Origin: Notamacropus eugenii | Lineage: Eukaryota; Chordata; Mammalia; Diprotodontia; Macropodidae | NCBI RefSeq assembly: GCF_028372415.1 | Contig: NC_092873.1 | Location: forward strand, 351,169,890-351,233,889 | Direction of reading: 5' to 3' | Length of the DNA stretch: 64,000 bases | Shown: positions 1 through 38,382 of the stretch, one piece after another | How the letters are laid out: each line of letters opens with the position of its first letter | How positions within the stretch are numbered: the first letter of the stretch is position 1 | Notes under the pieces: model-generated | Database searches by the model: none | What the model was told of the DNA's origin: nothing | What the model saw: the letters and a program-made list of their open reading frames with translations, nothing else | Program-made: the position numbers and the translations under genes

Positions 1-944
1 GTTGTGATTGAATTTTCCCCTTTTGTCATTTGAGTTATTGGTAGTAAAAATCATAATCCTTTTGACTCAGGGTTCAAAAGAGTCAAAACTTGAAGGCAGA
101 AAACTAGACAGTATTTAAGTGACATAGGAGTAATTTTATTTTTTGTAATCACTTTCAAATAGTTTATTCATAAGAATGTCATAGGGAATAGGCAGACTGG
201 TAATCAGGCTTTGCCATAAGGTGTGGCTAAATTTAAAGGTTACTAAAGGTATAAGGGGAATGACTAAAGCTCAAGCTCTTAAATGGGGAGAAGGAGGATG
301 GACAACTTCTACTCTGGTCTAGGGAAGTCAGAGACAGATGTCTCCTCTTTCTTCAGGTTACCTTGTTTCCAATATTCTGAGAACTTCCTGCCAAAGCCAA
401 GACTCAGGGCAGGACGTGGGGTATATTTAAACCTTCCCATTAGGAATGAACTGACTACCTGTGTGGAAGGAGAAGAAGCATATGAGTGACTATATGAAGG
501 GACTGGGAAGCCAGGACCTGCAGAATGATAGCATACCATAGACAGATTGCTGCAGAGGGGATCCAGAAAGGCTTCCTGTCAGCTTCGTAACAGGCTATGG
601 ACACAAACTCCTGTGCCTTTCCTTCCAGTTTTATGACAGCATAGTCAGTTTCCCAGGCTGATACAGACAATGGGGGATCCACCCATCCACCCGTAGTGTA
701 GGTGAGATTATGTAGTCACCTAGGTTTAGCCCTGGGCCATCTGATAAATTCCCAGTACATTCTTGTCTCTTCTTGAGGTCCTGACTCTTTGCTACTCCAT
801 GCTTGAGGTTAAACCTTTATGCACCAAAGTTTGAATAAGCAAGAAATGGATCCCAGGGGTAAAACTTACATTATTTAAAATAGGAAGCTGTCCTATAATC
901 TTTTTTTTCATAACCAAACTCCTGGAAAAGGCTATTTGTACTGT
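1..944. other. SPOP upstream intron, nothing recognised
   Basis: Unique-looking AT-rich DNA with short chance open frames (283-489, 309-539) that match nothing I know. It is assumed to be intron because the known SPOP transcript has non-coding upstream exons. Confidence 0.4.
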
Positions 945-2520
945 GTCTCCATTTCTTCTCCTCCCACTTACTTCTGCTTACCATTACCAGTTATCCTTGC
1001 CAATCTGGTTTCTGACCTCACCAGTCAACTGAAACTGCTTTCTCCGAGGTGCTCAAGGATCTATTAATTATGAAATCCAGTAATATTTTCTCAGTCATTA
1101 TCTTTCTTGACCTCTTTACAGCTTTAAAACAGATTATTATGAACTTGAAAAAAATCAACAAATATGAATATTTCCATATACAAAGTACAGAAAAAGTGAT
1201 TATATGAGATTGTGAATCTCTGATATATGCTGCTTTTCAAAAATATATAGATTAAATTTAACAAAGTAATATCAACCTGACCTTTTGTGTGTATCCCTTT
1301 CTTCCTCTCCTATATTTTTAAAATGTTTCATTGGTACTGTTTTCTTTATTGACTTCAGTATCACTGTCTCCTTGGCCCCCTACATAATACCCACAACTCT
1401 CCACCTCCTCTCAGTTTTCTGGTCATTTTGACCCTGTTGACCTCATGATGCTGTTTTCTTCTGGTTCTCCTCGGTTTCCTTTTCTGTACCCATGTCCCAC
1501 CACCAATCCTGGATGCCATTTAGGTTGGGCCACTTTTTATCATTATGCCTTCTTTCTTGGTGGTATCATTAGCTCCCATAGGTTCAACTGTTATGTCCTG
1601 TGCAGATGACACTCAGATCTATATATTCATCCCTAGTCACTCTCTTGAACTCTCCATTCTTAATATCTTTTTTGGTGTCTCCGATTTGATATCTCAGACT
1701 CCAAATGTCCAAAATGAAACTCATTATTCATACTCCCCCCCTCCCCCCATCCACCTTCTCTCCAAACTTCCCTATTTCTGTTGAGGGTTTTTCCATCATT
1801 CCAGTTAGCCTAGTTTTCAACCTCATTCAAATAAAGTTCTTAGCTTTTCCTTCATCTGTCATATCCAACCAGTTGCTAAGTTTTGCAGGTTCTACCTCCA
1901 TGACATCTCTACTCCCCCCATTCTAGTTCAGGTCATTGTAAACTCTTATCTGGATTATTTCAGTAGCCTCTTAATTGAATTGATGGCTTCTGTTTTCTCT
2001 TGTCTACTCCATCTGGCACATCATTGCCAAAATAATTTCCACAAAGCACACTCTACTATTTTACCACCCAGTTCAAGAACCTTCTATGGCTCTTCATTCT
2101 AGAAACAAATACAAACCTTCATTGTCTCTAGAAACAAATACAAACCTTTCTGACACTTTAGGCCCTACAAAATTTGGTTTCAGCCAAGCTTTCTGGTTTC
2201 ATTTTGAATTACTCCCTTCTGCACATTCTATATTTTCACCGAACTGTCCCATTAGCTATTTCCTGAACTTAACATTCCATATCTCACCCCTTTTCCTAAA
2301 CTGGCCCCTGTACCTGAAATGTACTCTTTCCTCACCTCTACTTCTTAGGATCACTAGCTTCCTATCTGCAGAAGGTTTTTATTAATATTTTACTGGATGC
2401 TCTCACTGTTCTCTCTACCCACAAATTATCATGTATACACTTAACTATTTTTATGCATCCTTCCAGCAGAATATAAGCTCCTTGAAGGAGTTTGCAATAA
2501 CATTCATTTAATGAATGTTT
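945..2520 (+). mobile_element. L2 LINE fragment, sense, RT region to 3' part
   Basis: C/T-rich sense L2 sequence. The translation at 1545-1784 keeps the reverse transcriptase core as CADDTQIYI (YADD in the family consensus), surrounded by stops. An AT-rich stretch (about 1132-1360) interrupts it and may be a later insertion. It lies in the SPOP intron upstream of the first coding exon. Confidence 0.75.
2098..2155. repeat. 29-bp tandem duplication
   Basis: The 22-mer core TCTAGAAACAAATACAAACC plus TT occurs at 2098-2119 and again at 2127-2148 without mismatch, inside the L2 fragment. Confidence 0.85.
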
Positions 2521-4265
2521 GGATTGGGTTGGAAGCTCTAATAGATGATCTACAGGGTCAGCTCCTCCCTCCTATTTGTATCCCAAGATCTCTGTCTCCT
2601 TTTTCCTTGCCCACCCCCTCCCCCCAAACTGAGGATGACTTTCTTTACTCTAGCCCTGATAAAATTCCTAGCTCTTGGCAATGGGAAATAAAACTAATAA
2701 AGTAAAACCAGGAATCAGCTTTAGGCTTCTTTGTTGTTCCTTGTGATATTTCAGACATATACTAATGGCCTTTGCTGAATAGTCATATAAAATTTAAAAA
2801 TAAAATCTGAAGAGATAATGAAAATCTTTCTTACGAATCCTGTAGAAATCCACCCAGTCTAGTACCAAAGCAAATGCGTACAAGAAGCAAAAGGAAGTGC
2901 TGTCAAGTAGATATGTAACCTTCTTTTACTACTGAGCATTTAGTCTTATCACCTCTCCAAAAGAAATCAGATTTCCTGCAGTGTACATGGTGTTATACTA
3001 GTAGACATCAGACATTGTGTGCTGCTTTCTAGACCCTTTAGGGAAGGGGAAAAATTGTCAGATGATCCTGACACATTACCCTAAAGCCAACAAATTAGCT
3101 GAAAAACCAAAACCATAAAACTCTCCTCTTTAAAAATTAGAACAAGTGGTGTGAGAAATAAAAGTTAAGGGCCTTTCATATTACATTTCATCTCCTCCAA
3201 CTTTTTTCAAAGTTTTTTCTCTTAACCAGACAGTTATGTATTATGTGATATTATGGCAGTTTGTGTGACTGTTTAGTTGGATACATTTTTATAGATTTTA
3301 TTTTAGTGTGTAAATTTCACTTGGCTCCAAGATTGACCTGTTTTGACCTCAGTAATTTGGCAGTCTCCATTGCTGACTGTAATTCTAAACTTGCATTTAG
3401 CAAAGTGAAGTAGAATATAGAAGCTTATTTATGCCAATATAGGTTAAGAGTTGTGTACTCTTTTGCATTATAAGTACCTAATTGTAAAGAAAGATTTGTA
3501 GTTGATTGTTAATTATGTCCAGTACTTGAATTTCAGACCAGGTCATGATCCTGGGACTAAAGGTTTAAAGGTCTTTCAAAACCATTCTTGCCTTATTTTC
3601 TTTAATCATGCTTTGTTGGATTTGGTGATGACTAGAACTGATGTTACTGTTTAATCAAGTCATATATACCACCTGTGTTTCAACAGAAATCCTTCCTTCT
3701 TCTTACCTTGTGTTAAATCATCACTAATCCATTCATAATGGTATGTGTTTAATGATGATCTTATAAAGATCTTCTTCATCAGCTATTTATTAGCTGCCAC
3801 AGGGAGCCTGGCTTTTCCTAGGCATATACTACTTGGCTGCAGTTATACCTACTTGTGAGGTAGGTGGCAAAGATGATCATTTCATTCCTCTTTTACAGAT
3901 AGGTGGACAAATCTTTTTTGCCATGCTCACAAACTAGCTTAAAAGTCTAAACTCATTTTCCTGGACCACGCCGTTCTGAGAACTGACAAAGAGAACAAAG
4001 ACTGGCCAAATGATACTATTTAACTCATGTAGGCAAGTAAGACCAATTGTAGTAATTTGAACTAATAAATCCCAGTATGTCTTTTGTGAAAATTTCCCCC
4101 CCCTTAAGTGTCTTACTCATTTCTGTTTCGAAGTGGACAAGTTGTTTTATAAGCTTCCGAGAAGGATTAACATTTGAGAATAAGTAGATTTTCATTTTAA
4201 TCAAATTTCAAAATTAGTGTAAATATAAGGGCAAAAAAGTTAAATGCTTAGAAATTGTTAATGGT
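2521..4265. other. Intron, no feature recognised
   Basis: AT-rich sequence without recognisable coding or repeat structure. Confidence 0.4.
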
Positions 4266-4269
4266 TGTA

Positions 4270-4475
4270 AAAAGTCCATAGTGGAAAGAACACTGAATTT
4301 TACCTCAAACCAGGCAGGGTCTGCTGCTTTTACTGCCTTTGTGACCTTCAGTAAGTCATTTGCCTCTCACCCCTAACTCCTCCCTCCCATTCTCCTCCGC
4401 TTCTTCATATGTAAAAATAATGTCACTGAATTAGATGATCTCTAAGGTCCCTCTCAACCCCCAACTTTATTTTTG
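4270..4475 (+). repeat. MIR/THER-type SINE, sense
   Basis: Reads from agtggaaagaacactg through a degraded CORE region to gaattagatgatctctaagg, the typical MIR 3' part. Confidence 0.65.
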
Positions 4476-6590
4476 TAAAATATGTCATTCATACTACCTA
4501 ATTGAAATAATGTATGTAAAATTTCTAAAACATTACAACTTGTGCATAGGGAATGTAAATATTTTCTCCTGTCTTAGCCTAGAACTTATTTTTTTTTTAG
4601 TTTAGTTTAGGGGGGAGAGAGTGAGAAAATGAATTTATACTTTACACAAATTATAGGAGAAATAAGTGCTTTTATTTAAATTTTCATTTGATGATAATAC
4701 ATCTTATTGGAGAACTCAAGTAAAATTGTTCTCTATAAATGGAAATGCTACCTTAAAACAATTCATGGGTTTCATTCTGCTCTATAAAAAGAATTTGACT
4801 AAGTAGATTGCCTTATTTGTGTGTTTGACTTAGAGCCTCGGCTCTCTGTAGCAGTGTCCTATGTAGTGTTTGGCATCTTGATATTTTGATGAAAATGAGA
4901 TTCTTGCCTAAAGCCTTATGCAGATTTTCATTATGCAGATGTCCTTAGATGTGTTGGGTGTTACCGTGTTTTACTCTTTTAAACTCTACTCTAACCAACC
5001 GAAGCCAGGAAATTCAATTAATACTGATGGTCTATCTTTACCAAGTTTATATATTGAATTTTGTAATGAATGTTTTTGTAGTGAATGCCCCTCTCCTGAG
5101 CCATTTAGCATTAGAATCCTAATGTCAACCCCTTCCCTCCCATTGCTTTTTTATTTTTTTTAATGTTTCCTAGAAAAAGAAAGGTAGGTCAACAGAAATG
5201 GGAACTTCATTTCTGCTGGCTTTCTAGCTATAGGGAGTTTGTGTTTATATGTATAACTGCCAAGTTTCTACGGTTTAAAGAAACCGTATGGTTTAGTACA
5301 TAGAGGAGCAGATTAAATGCACACAGAGATCTGATGTTTCTTTTTAGAATAGATTGAGGAAAGTTTAGGTGTCTCAAGCAAATATAAATCCTAGGAGATG
5401 CTAACTTCTATCCTTTAATGTATTTGTAGGTAATACTGAACTGTAATTGGTGATCTATCTGGTAGGGAGAGGGCAAACATATTTCAAATAGCTAATTGTA
5501 GGTAATAAAATCATTGAGATTTCTGCAATAGAAACTCAGCCAAAACTCAGTGTGTCTCTTGAGATGAAACCATGGGGACCTTGTCCAACATACAGTCAAA
5601 TTGTATTAGCAAGAAGTAGTATTTAAACATAATTTGATCAGCATTTGTACAGAACAGGAAAGACTATTGTAATTTGTCTCCTTTAGCGCCCAGAGGATTC
5701 CAAGAGATTTCGCAACCTCTGTATTTGTTGCAGTGAAATGACTCTTATGTTTTCTAATTTCTTGCCCCTTGGACAAATCTTTACATGGTATTGGGGGCCA
5801 AACCTTGAATCTGTTTGTCATTTAGATTTTCTGAGCACCTTATGAACTTAGGAGACTTTGAATGAATCATCTCCCAACTCTCAAGAGTCTTTGGGCAATG
5901 ATAATTGTAAGATGAACAGGAGCTTTTCAGTGGAGGAAATTTTTTTCTTTGCTTCTTTTCCAACTCTTGTGACCTTTCTTAACCTAGAAAAAGGAATCCC
6001 CATTAATATGTGGGATGTGTTAAAAATTTTGACTCTTTCAAAATTCTTAATTCCTTGTTGCCATTGGGGGATTTTGAAGACCAGCCAGTTTGTAGAATCT
6101 GTGTACAATTGTAATTTTGAAAAAGAAGAAGTCTCTGTTAGAGGATAGTTTTTACTTTTTAACTTCAGGTACTCAGAGAACTGAGCCCCACACTTTAAAG
6201 GAGAAATGGATGGGCCTTTTTACATCCAGGATATTTCTTTGTTTGACCAAATATTTTGTTTTAGATGCTTCTCTTGCAGTAGATTCTGAAAATAATGTTT
6301 GCAGAAACTTAATCTTATGGGTCCTTTGGATTGACTTTTTTTCCCCGGCAGAGTTTTTCTTCTAAACCGGATTCTAGTAATAAACAACAACAGGTCATAC
6401 CACTGGACCTTATTCACAGAGAACCTGTGAATAAAGACTTTGCTATTACATCACTAGATGCATCCAAATATATGTCTAAAAAAGTGTATTTAGCTTAGTA
6501 GTTAAGAAAACTTGGGGCATAAGTTTAAAAAAAAAGCCACAGGTTTAAGATTTGTAAAGGCCCAACCTGGGTAAATTTCACTGAGTTTCA
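4476..6590. other. Intron, no feature recognised
   Basis: AT-rich, with overlapping short frames on both strands near 5600-6420 that look like chance. Confidence 0.4.
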
Positions 6591-6592
6591 GA

Positions 6593-6890
6593 GTACTAGT
6601 GTGGTACAGTAGAAAGTACAATGTATTTCTAGTCAGAAGATGCAGGGTCAAGTCTTTGAGACCTTGGACAAGTCGCCTCAGTTAGTCAGCAAGTACTTAA
6701 GGACCTAACTATTTAAGTCACAGTGTTCTAGGCACTGGGGAATACAAAGACACAAAATAAAACCTATTTTCAAAAAACTTAAATTTTGTAGGCCTTAGTT
6801 TCTTCGTCTATAAAATCAAGGGTTGATTTAGATGCCCTTGAAAGTTACTCTTCCACCTCTAAATCTATGGTCTTCTAATTTTCTGCCTTG
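6593..6890 (+). repeat. MIR-type SINE, sense, with a nested L2 tail
   Basis: MIR start and end (tagtttcttcgtctataaaatc) are split by an antisense L2-like tail (ttctaggcactggggaatac at 6727-6746), which implies insertion into the older SINE. Confidence 0.55.
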
Positions 6891-7694
6891 TCCTAGTTGT
6901 AAACCTTCATATTGGAGAGATAACAAGTGTTAGATTCTCCCTGTGTATATTTTTGGGGTCAGGGAACTGTGCCAGATATTCAGAATGACAGCTAGTTTGG
7001 GCTGGGTATTCCAAAAGGGAGAGAATGATTCTGACACAAAAAAGATGACCATTTCCCTTTAAATGGCAATAAAAGTTTTGCTGTTTTTGTTTGTTTTGTG
7101 ATAGTGAGGGGAAAAAGTTTGCCTCTTAAGGTGAGAATTATTTCATATTTTAACCTTTGAGCTGGCTGCTAAGGTCCCTCAAGGGACAAGGGCTATTTGC
7201 AGTTATTTATAATCTAGAGAGAAGAGCACTAAGTCTATAAACAGCTGGCTCACACAGAGACTTTAGGAAGCACTGTGGAGTGTCCTATTGCTAATCCCCC
7301 CTGACTTCCGTGGTTTGGGATTCCTTCATCTACCTTCCTGCTTCTGCTCTGTTTGGCTTTATCAGGAAGAGCCTTGCTACTCAGGCTACTTTTGTAAAAC
7401 TCTGTATTATATTTGGATTGGATGTGAAAAGTAACCTGAAGGTTGCCCAGATTTCTCTGTTCTCTGAGTTTGAGTCCAGGCCTACCGGGAAAAACAACTG
7501 CAAGCTGGAAAAAACCTCATAGGTACTGACATATTCAAGTAACCATGTACTTACTTGATTTGGAGTTTTGCTTATATTTGACAACAAGAACAATTTAACT
7601 CTATTAGTTGGGTAAGGGTTTGGTCATATAAGGATGGAGTTTACCTAAGGCTACTGTCTTGATCTAGCTTTGGAAAAATTCAGCAACATATCTA

Positions 7695-7753
7695 GATTTG
7701 GGGGTGGGGTGGGTGTGTGGGTGTGTGGGTATGTGGGTATGTGGGTGTGTTCC
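7695..7753. repeat. GTGTGG/GTATGTGG microsatellite
   Basis: Imperfect G/T-rich tandem repeat in the SPOP upstream intron. Confidence 0.8.
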
Positions 7754-10700
7754 AGCACGCTTTTTCTACTATGTTTTGTCAAAGCAAAGAATGATGCAAG
7801 GTGCGTTTCATGGAGTTAGTTTTAAAAGGGCAATGGATATGGAAATTACAGATGAAATCCCAGTGCAATAAATTCTGGGGACTGCCCAAATTCTTACATT
7901 ATGCTAGAATTTTATTGCTTTGACTGTATCTTGAAATAAGTGGGTCATTGGCTGGGTCTTTATTCTTATCTATTGTAAATCATATTTTTTCGTTACAGGA
8001 TGTGGCCTGTATATATACTATGCACTTTTGACAGTATTTCTGTATAATCATTTGTGTGCAGGAAATTTCACATGTATCCCTTTAACTTTTTCTTACAACA
8101 TTCCCTGTTTTCTTTTATAACATGGATTATACTAATTGACTCGTTTGTCCTCATCTTCTTACCAGAATGAAGATAGAAATACAATCCTTTACACTTAGAA
8201 TAAGATGAGTTGATAATTTTCTTTCAGGGTTCTGTAGTATTCAAAATGTGGCCATATTCCACATTACCTGTTGCAGCCATATGAGGCAAGAACTTGCTAG
8301 TAACAAAACTCATTCAGCAAATAGACTATTTCTAGTGTAATATGTTCAGGCCCTTTTGTTAGTTATGTCTCTTTTATAAGATAGTCACAAACTGTCCCAT
8401 AGTTTGAAAATTTTAATTGTAAAAATTGCTAGGTTATTCGAAAGTATAGTTATAAAGTTTTAATATAGCAAAGAAGCAGCTACCTTTAATTAGAACTGTA
8501 TATTCATACACAAACAAAAGTGTTTCATTCACAAAAAGTGTACTTGGTTACTTAGAAAAAACACCAAAAACAAGTAGCCCTAAATCTTTCCTTCTGTTAT
8601 ACACTGCTCTATTTTGTCCGGTGTTGATGGTCTTTGGGATTGTCCTCAGTTTCATTTTAAGAGCTGTCTGAATAAAAAAAACACCGTACTTTCTGTAACA
8701 AGAATCCATTAGGCTAAGTTGAACTGCCAAAAGTTTGCCCTTAAAAGTCAGATGAGCTTTGCAACAAAGGAAGTCAGTGTGACCTGTAATAATCTGTCAT
8801 TGAGGTAATGTGAAAGAAGTTATTGCACCCTGGATTACATATTATTTAGTACACACAAATAAAGGAACAAAGAAAACTCTGTAGGTCACATTAATCCTCA
8901 AGTATTATGGTTTGTACGTATCTTCCTTCCATGTCTTCTATTTTTCTTTGTCAACAATCTTTTTGGCATCTTCTATTTTGGAAAGTGCAAGCGTCTCTCA
9001 GTTTTAAAATAGTTATGACACTGAAATTTTTCCTTACTTGAAAACTGAACCATATTTTAAGCCCAGGCCAAAAAAAAGGTGATACCTTTTTTAAAAGGAA
9101 AAAAATAATCTCTAGTACAGCAGGTAGTTGCTGGAATACATTCCAAACCATGGAACTTAAAAGTTTTTATACTGATTCCATACTTTTTTCATTAATGTGG
9201 GTGTTTTAAGACTGACCCTGGTATAAGGATTACCCACAGCAGTCATAAATCAGATATGGTTGTGCCAGTCAACAGAGTTTTAGGTTTCATGGATGAGTAG
9301 TTTGAATTGAAGATGGAGAGGGTCACTAGGGAGATAAAATGAAATATAAAAATGACTGCAAAATCTTCCTGCAACACTTTGCAAAGACTGTTCTAACCTG
9401 ACTATGCCCACTGCAGATAAACTACTGACACTTTATTCCCTCTTGTACAACTCTTTGTCCCAAAAAGAATCTTGGTTATGTAATCCCTAAGCAGAAGTGT
9501 TTTAGCTCAAACCATTTCCTGATTTACACCAGGAGTTGCTTCTGTGGCTTAAAGTGGGAAGCAAGTTATAATATTTCTGTATTTATCTCCTTCCTTTCAG
9601 TCCCCTCAGCACTAAGTCAAGCATTCCTTCACACTTGATTAATAGCTTACCTTGGCTCTCTGGTGGCTAAGATTTTAGGTGCCAAAATGGTATCAAGGCC
9701 TAGTTTATAAACCATTCAAAAGTCTAAATTAGTAGTCTTCGTTTATGTCATAGTTTTCCTTTCATTGTGAATATTGCACATTCAGCAATGTCAGCAAAGA
9801 ACCTGTGTTAATAATTTGAAATAAAAGCAAGAGAAGTATTAATGAGTTTGACAGAAATTAGATATTTTAGTACACTGTACAGTTTGTTTGAAAATACATT
9901 CTATAGTTCGGGACAAAGTCAGTGACAATTTTTCAACTTTTCACCTATTCTCTTTTAGCCTAATACTAAACTTAGAATTGATACTGACTGTTCCTTTTTC
10001 ATATTGGTGTCAATCTAACTTGAAAAATTCCTAATGTTAAGCAAGAATAATGGCTTCATGCTTTCATAATGTCACTTGTAGACATTTTGAGGATCATATG
10101 GGGATTGCTATTAGTTGTTTGAAAATGCCTTCACATTGGATGTTTAGCCACATAGCAATATTTCTTGATATAGGTTTAAGAGGGTAATGAGGGTCTGGTT
10201 GTAAGAAATTCTCCAGTGTTGTTTGGGATTGCCAGAATTCTATCAAGTTCAGTAGTCTTTGAAAAATGCATTTAATACATTTTTTAAAAAATTTCAAATA
10301 AAAATTTAAATTCATTTAAATATATTTAAATTGGCTTTCACTAGAGAGAACTTTGATTTTGTTTTAATCAGTTTGAAGCCGATAATATATTTTATTACTA
10401 GCTGTTTCCTATAAAAGTTCTCAAAAAGATGACCCCCAAATAGATCTCTTTTCTTTTAAAATTGTTTCTCCACTGGGCATTGGTGGCAACTGGCATGGTG
10501 TGACGGAGAGTTCATATAGCACCAGGATTCTGCACTGATGAATCACTTTACCAATAGTGCCTGCTATGAGTGAAATTAATTAGATCTGTGCTATCCTAGT
10601 CAATTTCCCTCTCAGCAGGCATTGTGGATAAAGCTCATCAATGTGGGAGGCAGAGTCTAGTTCAACCAGCTGCTGAATTGGACATGAAGAAAAAGAAAAG

Positions 10701-11374
10701 TAGAGTTAGTAAAAGGACGACTGGGTAATAAGAATCTAAAAAGAATGGAAAAAATTCAAAGAAAATGTCCATGACTACAGTAGGATTTCTTCCATCTTTA
10801 TGAATGTCCCTTAATGTTAATGAACATTTAAGTTATCTAAGTAGTTGTTTGAGGAAGTTGCTATTTCATTAGCTTCAAAAGTTATTTAGTTGTTAGATGA
10901 ATTTGTTTTTAACTTGTAAATAGTTTGTACAAAAAGCCTGGCCAGTTAGATGGACACAGTTTTAGTCTGGACTGTTTTGTTAATATAATACATGGACAAA
11001 TTGACAGCAGTTCAGGCTACTGCTTCTATGTAGTTCTGTTTCAGGTTTATACCTCCAAGTTCTTTTGCTTTAAGGATTAGGGAATATCCCTGAAGGTAAA
11101 TAAATAATTCTTAGAGTGCCTTTACTGAGTAGTTTAATGTATTTGTTCCTCTTTTAAATATTTGTTTCTATATTAACTTTTTCACATAGACTTGAAACTA
11201 AACTCTTTTAACTTAATATTGTCTTGAGAACCGAATGAGTGATTTTAAATACATGAATGAAATGGATATTGTCATATTTATAACTGTAACAGGAAGTTAA
11301 TTTTAAAATGTTAATTTTCCAAGTGTTTTTCATGTCCAAGTAATTTCTTTTCATTTCTTTGTTTTTTTTGTGGG
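7754..11374. other. Intron, no feature recognised
   Basis: 3.6 kb of AT-rich DNA almost free of recognisable transposons. Chance open frames only. Confidence 0.4.
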
Positions 11375-11500
11375 GAGGTGAGGCAATCAGGATTAAGTGA
11401 CTTGCCCACGGTTACATAGCGAGTAAATATCTGAGGTTGGATTTGAATTCTGGTCCTCCTGACTCCAGGACTGGTGCTCTATGCACTGTGCCTTTTCCTG
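11375..11500 (-). repeat. MAR1/THER-type SINE fragment, antisense
   Basis: Pattern attaagtgacttgcccacgg, then ctgactccaggactggtgctctatgcactg: the reverse complement of the SINE 5' half. Confidence 0.7.
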
Positions 11501-11599
11501 TTCATTTCTAATGGATTTTTTTTTTTTGTCCAAATGAGTGCAGTTTTTAAAGTGAAATTTGAAATTCCCACCCACTGACAGAGGAGACCCCTGCTGGTA

Positions 11600-12400
11600 C
11601 CAGTAACTTAGTTGTGGAGCTCTAGCTATAGGTCAGCTGCCAAAATAATCTTCATGCATAGGTCTGACTGTGTCACTCATTTAAAAATGTGTCTCTTTTG
11701 TCTCTAGGATAAAATCAAACTTCTTAGCTTGGCATTTAAAGCACTTCCCAGTCTGGTTCTAGCCTGTCTTTCCAGACTTATTTCATTCACATTACTCTCC
11801 TTCTGTGCACTCTCTTTTCCAGCAAGACCTACTTGCTATTCCCTAAATTTGGAATTCCTTCTCCTGTCTCCATGCCTTTGCATAGGCTGATTGATTCTCT
11901 CCATGCCTGGAATGTACTCCTTTCTCATCTTCAAATAATAGAAATTTTAGAATAATCAACCTAGAATTGGAAGGAGCTTTTAGTGGCCATCCCTTCATTT
12001 TATGATGAGGAAACTGAGGTCCAAAAAAGTTGGACTTATCCAAGGTTTTTGTCAGAGGTGAAATAAAAACCCAGACCCTCAGACTATACCACTCCTCTCT
12101 TCCCCCAGCATAGACCCCCTTTTTACCTTATACTCTTACTACTCTCATAATTTCTTTCAAAGCTTAGCTTAAGTACCACCATCTAGAGCAGGCCTTTCCC
12201 AATCCCTTTGGTGGTTAGCGCTTTTTTCTTTCTCATATATTCATGTGTATATTTAACAATTCCAACCCACCACTCCCCATACCAACTTTTAAGGGTCTTG
12301 CGGGGAGAGACTTTGTTTTGCCTTTGTATCTTTAGTACCTAGCAAAGCCTGGAACAAAGTAGGCTGCTGTTGAACTTAAATTGAATTTGCAGATAAATTG
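11600..12400 (+). mobile_element. L2 3' region, sense, interrupted by a SINE
   Basis: Sense L2 C-terminal coding and 3' UTR pattern (for example catgcctggaatgtactcc; later ttcaaagcttagcttaagta; then tagtacctagcaaagcctgg). The 11935-12110 stretch is a foreign SINE. Confidence 0.75.
11935..12110 (-). repeat. MIR/THER SINE, antisense, inside L2
   Basis: Contains tatgatgaggaaactgaggt, the antisense MIR core. L2 sequence resumes on its right side. Confidence 0.7.
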
Positions 12401-12429
12401 TAGTATGAGATGCATTTCAGAGGAAATGC

Positions 12430-12610
12430 AAGCTCTCTTCTTCTTTGTCATAAGATCATCAGGTCGTAGAATTTAGATTTGGAAGGTTTCTTAGAGGTCA
12501 TCTGTTCTATCATTTTCATTTTATAGATTAGAGAACTGAAGCTCAGAGAGACTGTGACTTGCCCAAAGTCATACAACTAGTAATTATCAGAGATGGGATA
12601 GTGATGGTAA
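12430..12610 (-). repeat. MIR/THER SINE, antisense
   Basis: Runs from agaatttagatttggaagg through gagaactgaagctcagagag to gacttgcccaaagtcatac. Confidence 0.7.
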
Positions 12611-13344
12611 TCAGTCATAGAGGGGCAGTTGGTCTCTTCTCTTGATGATAATGTAGAGCTACATATTATAGAAACTAGAAAGGCCCTCAAATCACTATGT
12701 TGATTGAAAAAACCAGCAGGACAGCCTTTGGCTGGTATAATTGGGATAGAGAGCCATATGTTATAATTATATCACACCATTTCTTGAAATATGTTCTGTC
12801 TGTAAATGCTTGAGAGGCAGAACCTCTGACTTCAGTTATGTTTTATATAATAGCACCTTATAAGAATAGTATTTGATAGTAGCTTATTTTCTATCACCAC
12901 GTGAATGCTTTTCATTCATTCACTTATGAGAAGGGTCTTATCCTCATTGAAAGCAGTCTCAAGAGGCATGCTACAGCTAAAAACAAGTCTTGTCTCTGAG
13001 ACCCATTCATTTCAGTCTGAAGTTATCCATCTCTATCCTTGCCATAGTTACTTAAATAGGTACTGCCTTCTAAAGAGCAGTATAGTCAAACCAAGCATTT
13101 TAACCCTTTCTCTGTAATTTTATTTCCAAGTTTACCTTAACATTTGCTTTCATTGCTTTATAGGAATAGTCTCTGATAAGGAGACCAGAATTAACATTGA
13201 AAATTGGTGATTTAGCCCATCACCAAGGATCCAGTTTTTTCTGGACCTGTGGTATACCTAGAATCTTTGTGGCTAAGTCCAGACCCGCCAAAAGGTGCTT
13301 TCTAGGAAGTGTAGGAGAAAGAGAATGACAGTATGGAGAGATAG

Positions 13345-13430
13345 GAAGGGCCTGGTTTCTTCATCTGTAAAATGAGAGTGCTGGATTCAGTGATCTCTGA
13401 GGGTCCTTCCAGCCCTAAAGCCCTATGGAA
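13345..13430 (+). repeat. MIR 3' fragment, sense
   Basis: ttcttcatctgtaaaatgag followed by gatctctgagggtccttcca. Confidence 0.65.
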
Positions 13431-14019
13431 AAGGAACCTCAGCTAAGCACAGACTTTTTTCAGGGAGACCATTGTCTTTGTTATTTGCTTTTCTTTGGCC
13501 TTCTACTTCTCTGCCAACCACTCCTCACTCCTAGCAGCCTCCAAAAGTGCCCAAATCCATCTTAGCAACCCTTTCTTTTTACTTTAGTGGCATTTGACCA
13601 GCAAAACTCCCAACTGTTTATTATAGTGCTTAGAAAAACCAAACAGTTTGAATGGGAAAATGAAGCCCTGAGAAGTGATATTTAGCCTCATTTAGATATT
13701 TAACCACAGATAGAAGTCGGTATATATAGTTATCCATACAGTTAATACAGTGGTTAGTGTTTTTTTTCAGGATCAATGGTTAGCGATTATCTCATTAACT
13801 TCTTACTATGAAAACATTTGTTATCACCTCTTTAAAAAACACCTTTTTATTGGTGTAAATTAATTAAATGTTTGTTCTTTTTATATCTCTAGCATATGTA
13901 TTATATTCAAACAAGTGTTAGATCAAAAATAATTTTCCTGCTCTCAGGTATATAGGACAGATAATAAGTAGTATCCCTGGAGTTCTAACCAAAGTCTTTT
14001 TGTTCTTTGGGATTGACAG

Positions 14020-38382
<24,363 letters not shown>

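Noticed and set aside
1545..1784. Open frame with CADDTQIYI, resembling a reverse transcriptase gene
   Set aside because: It is a short stretch of a decayed L2 with stops on both sides; annotated as a mobile element.
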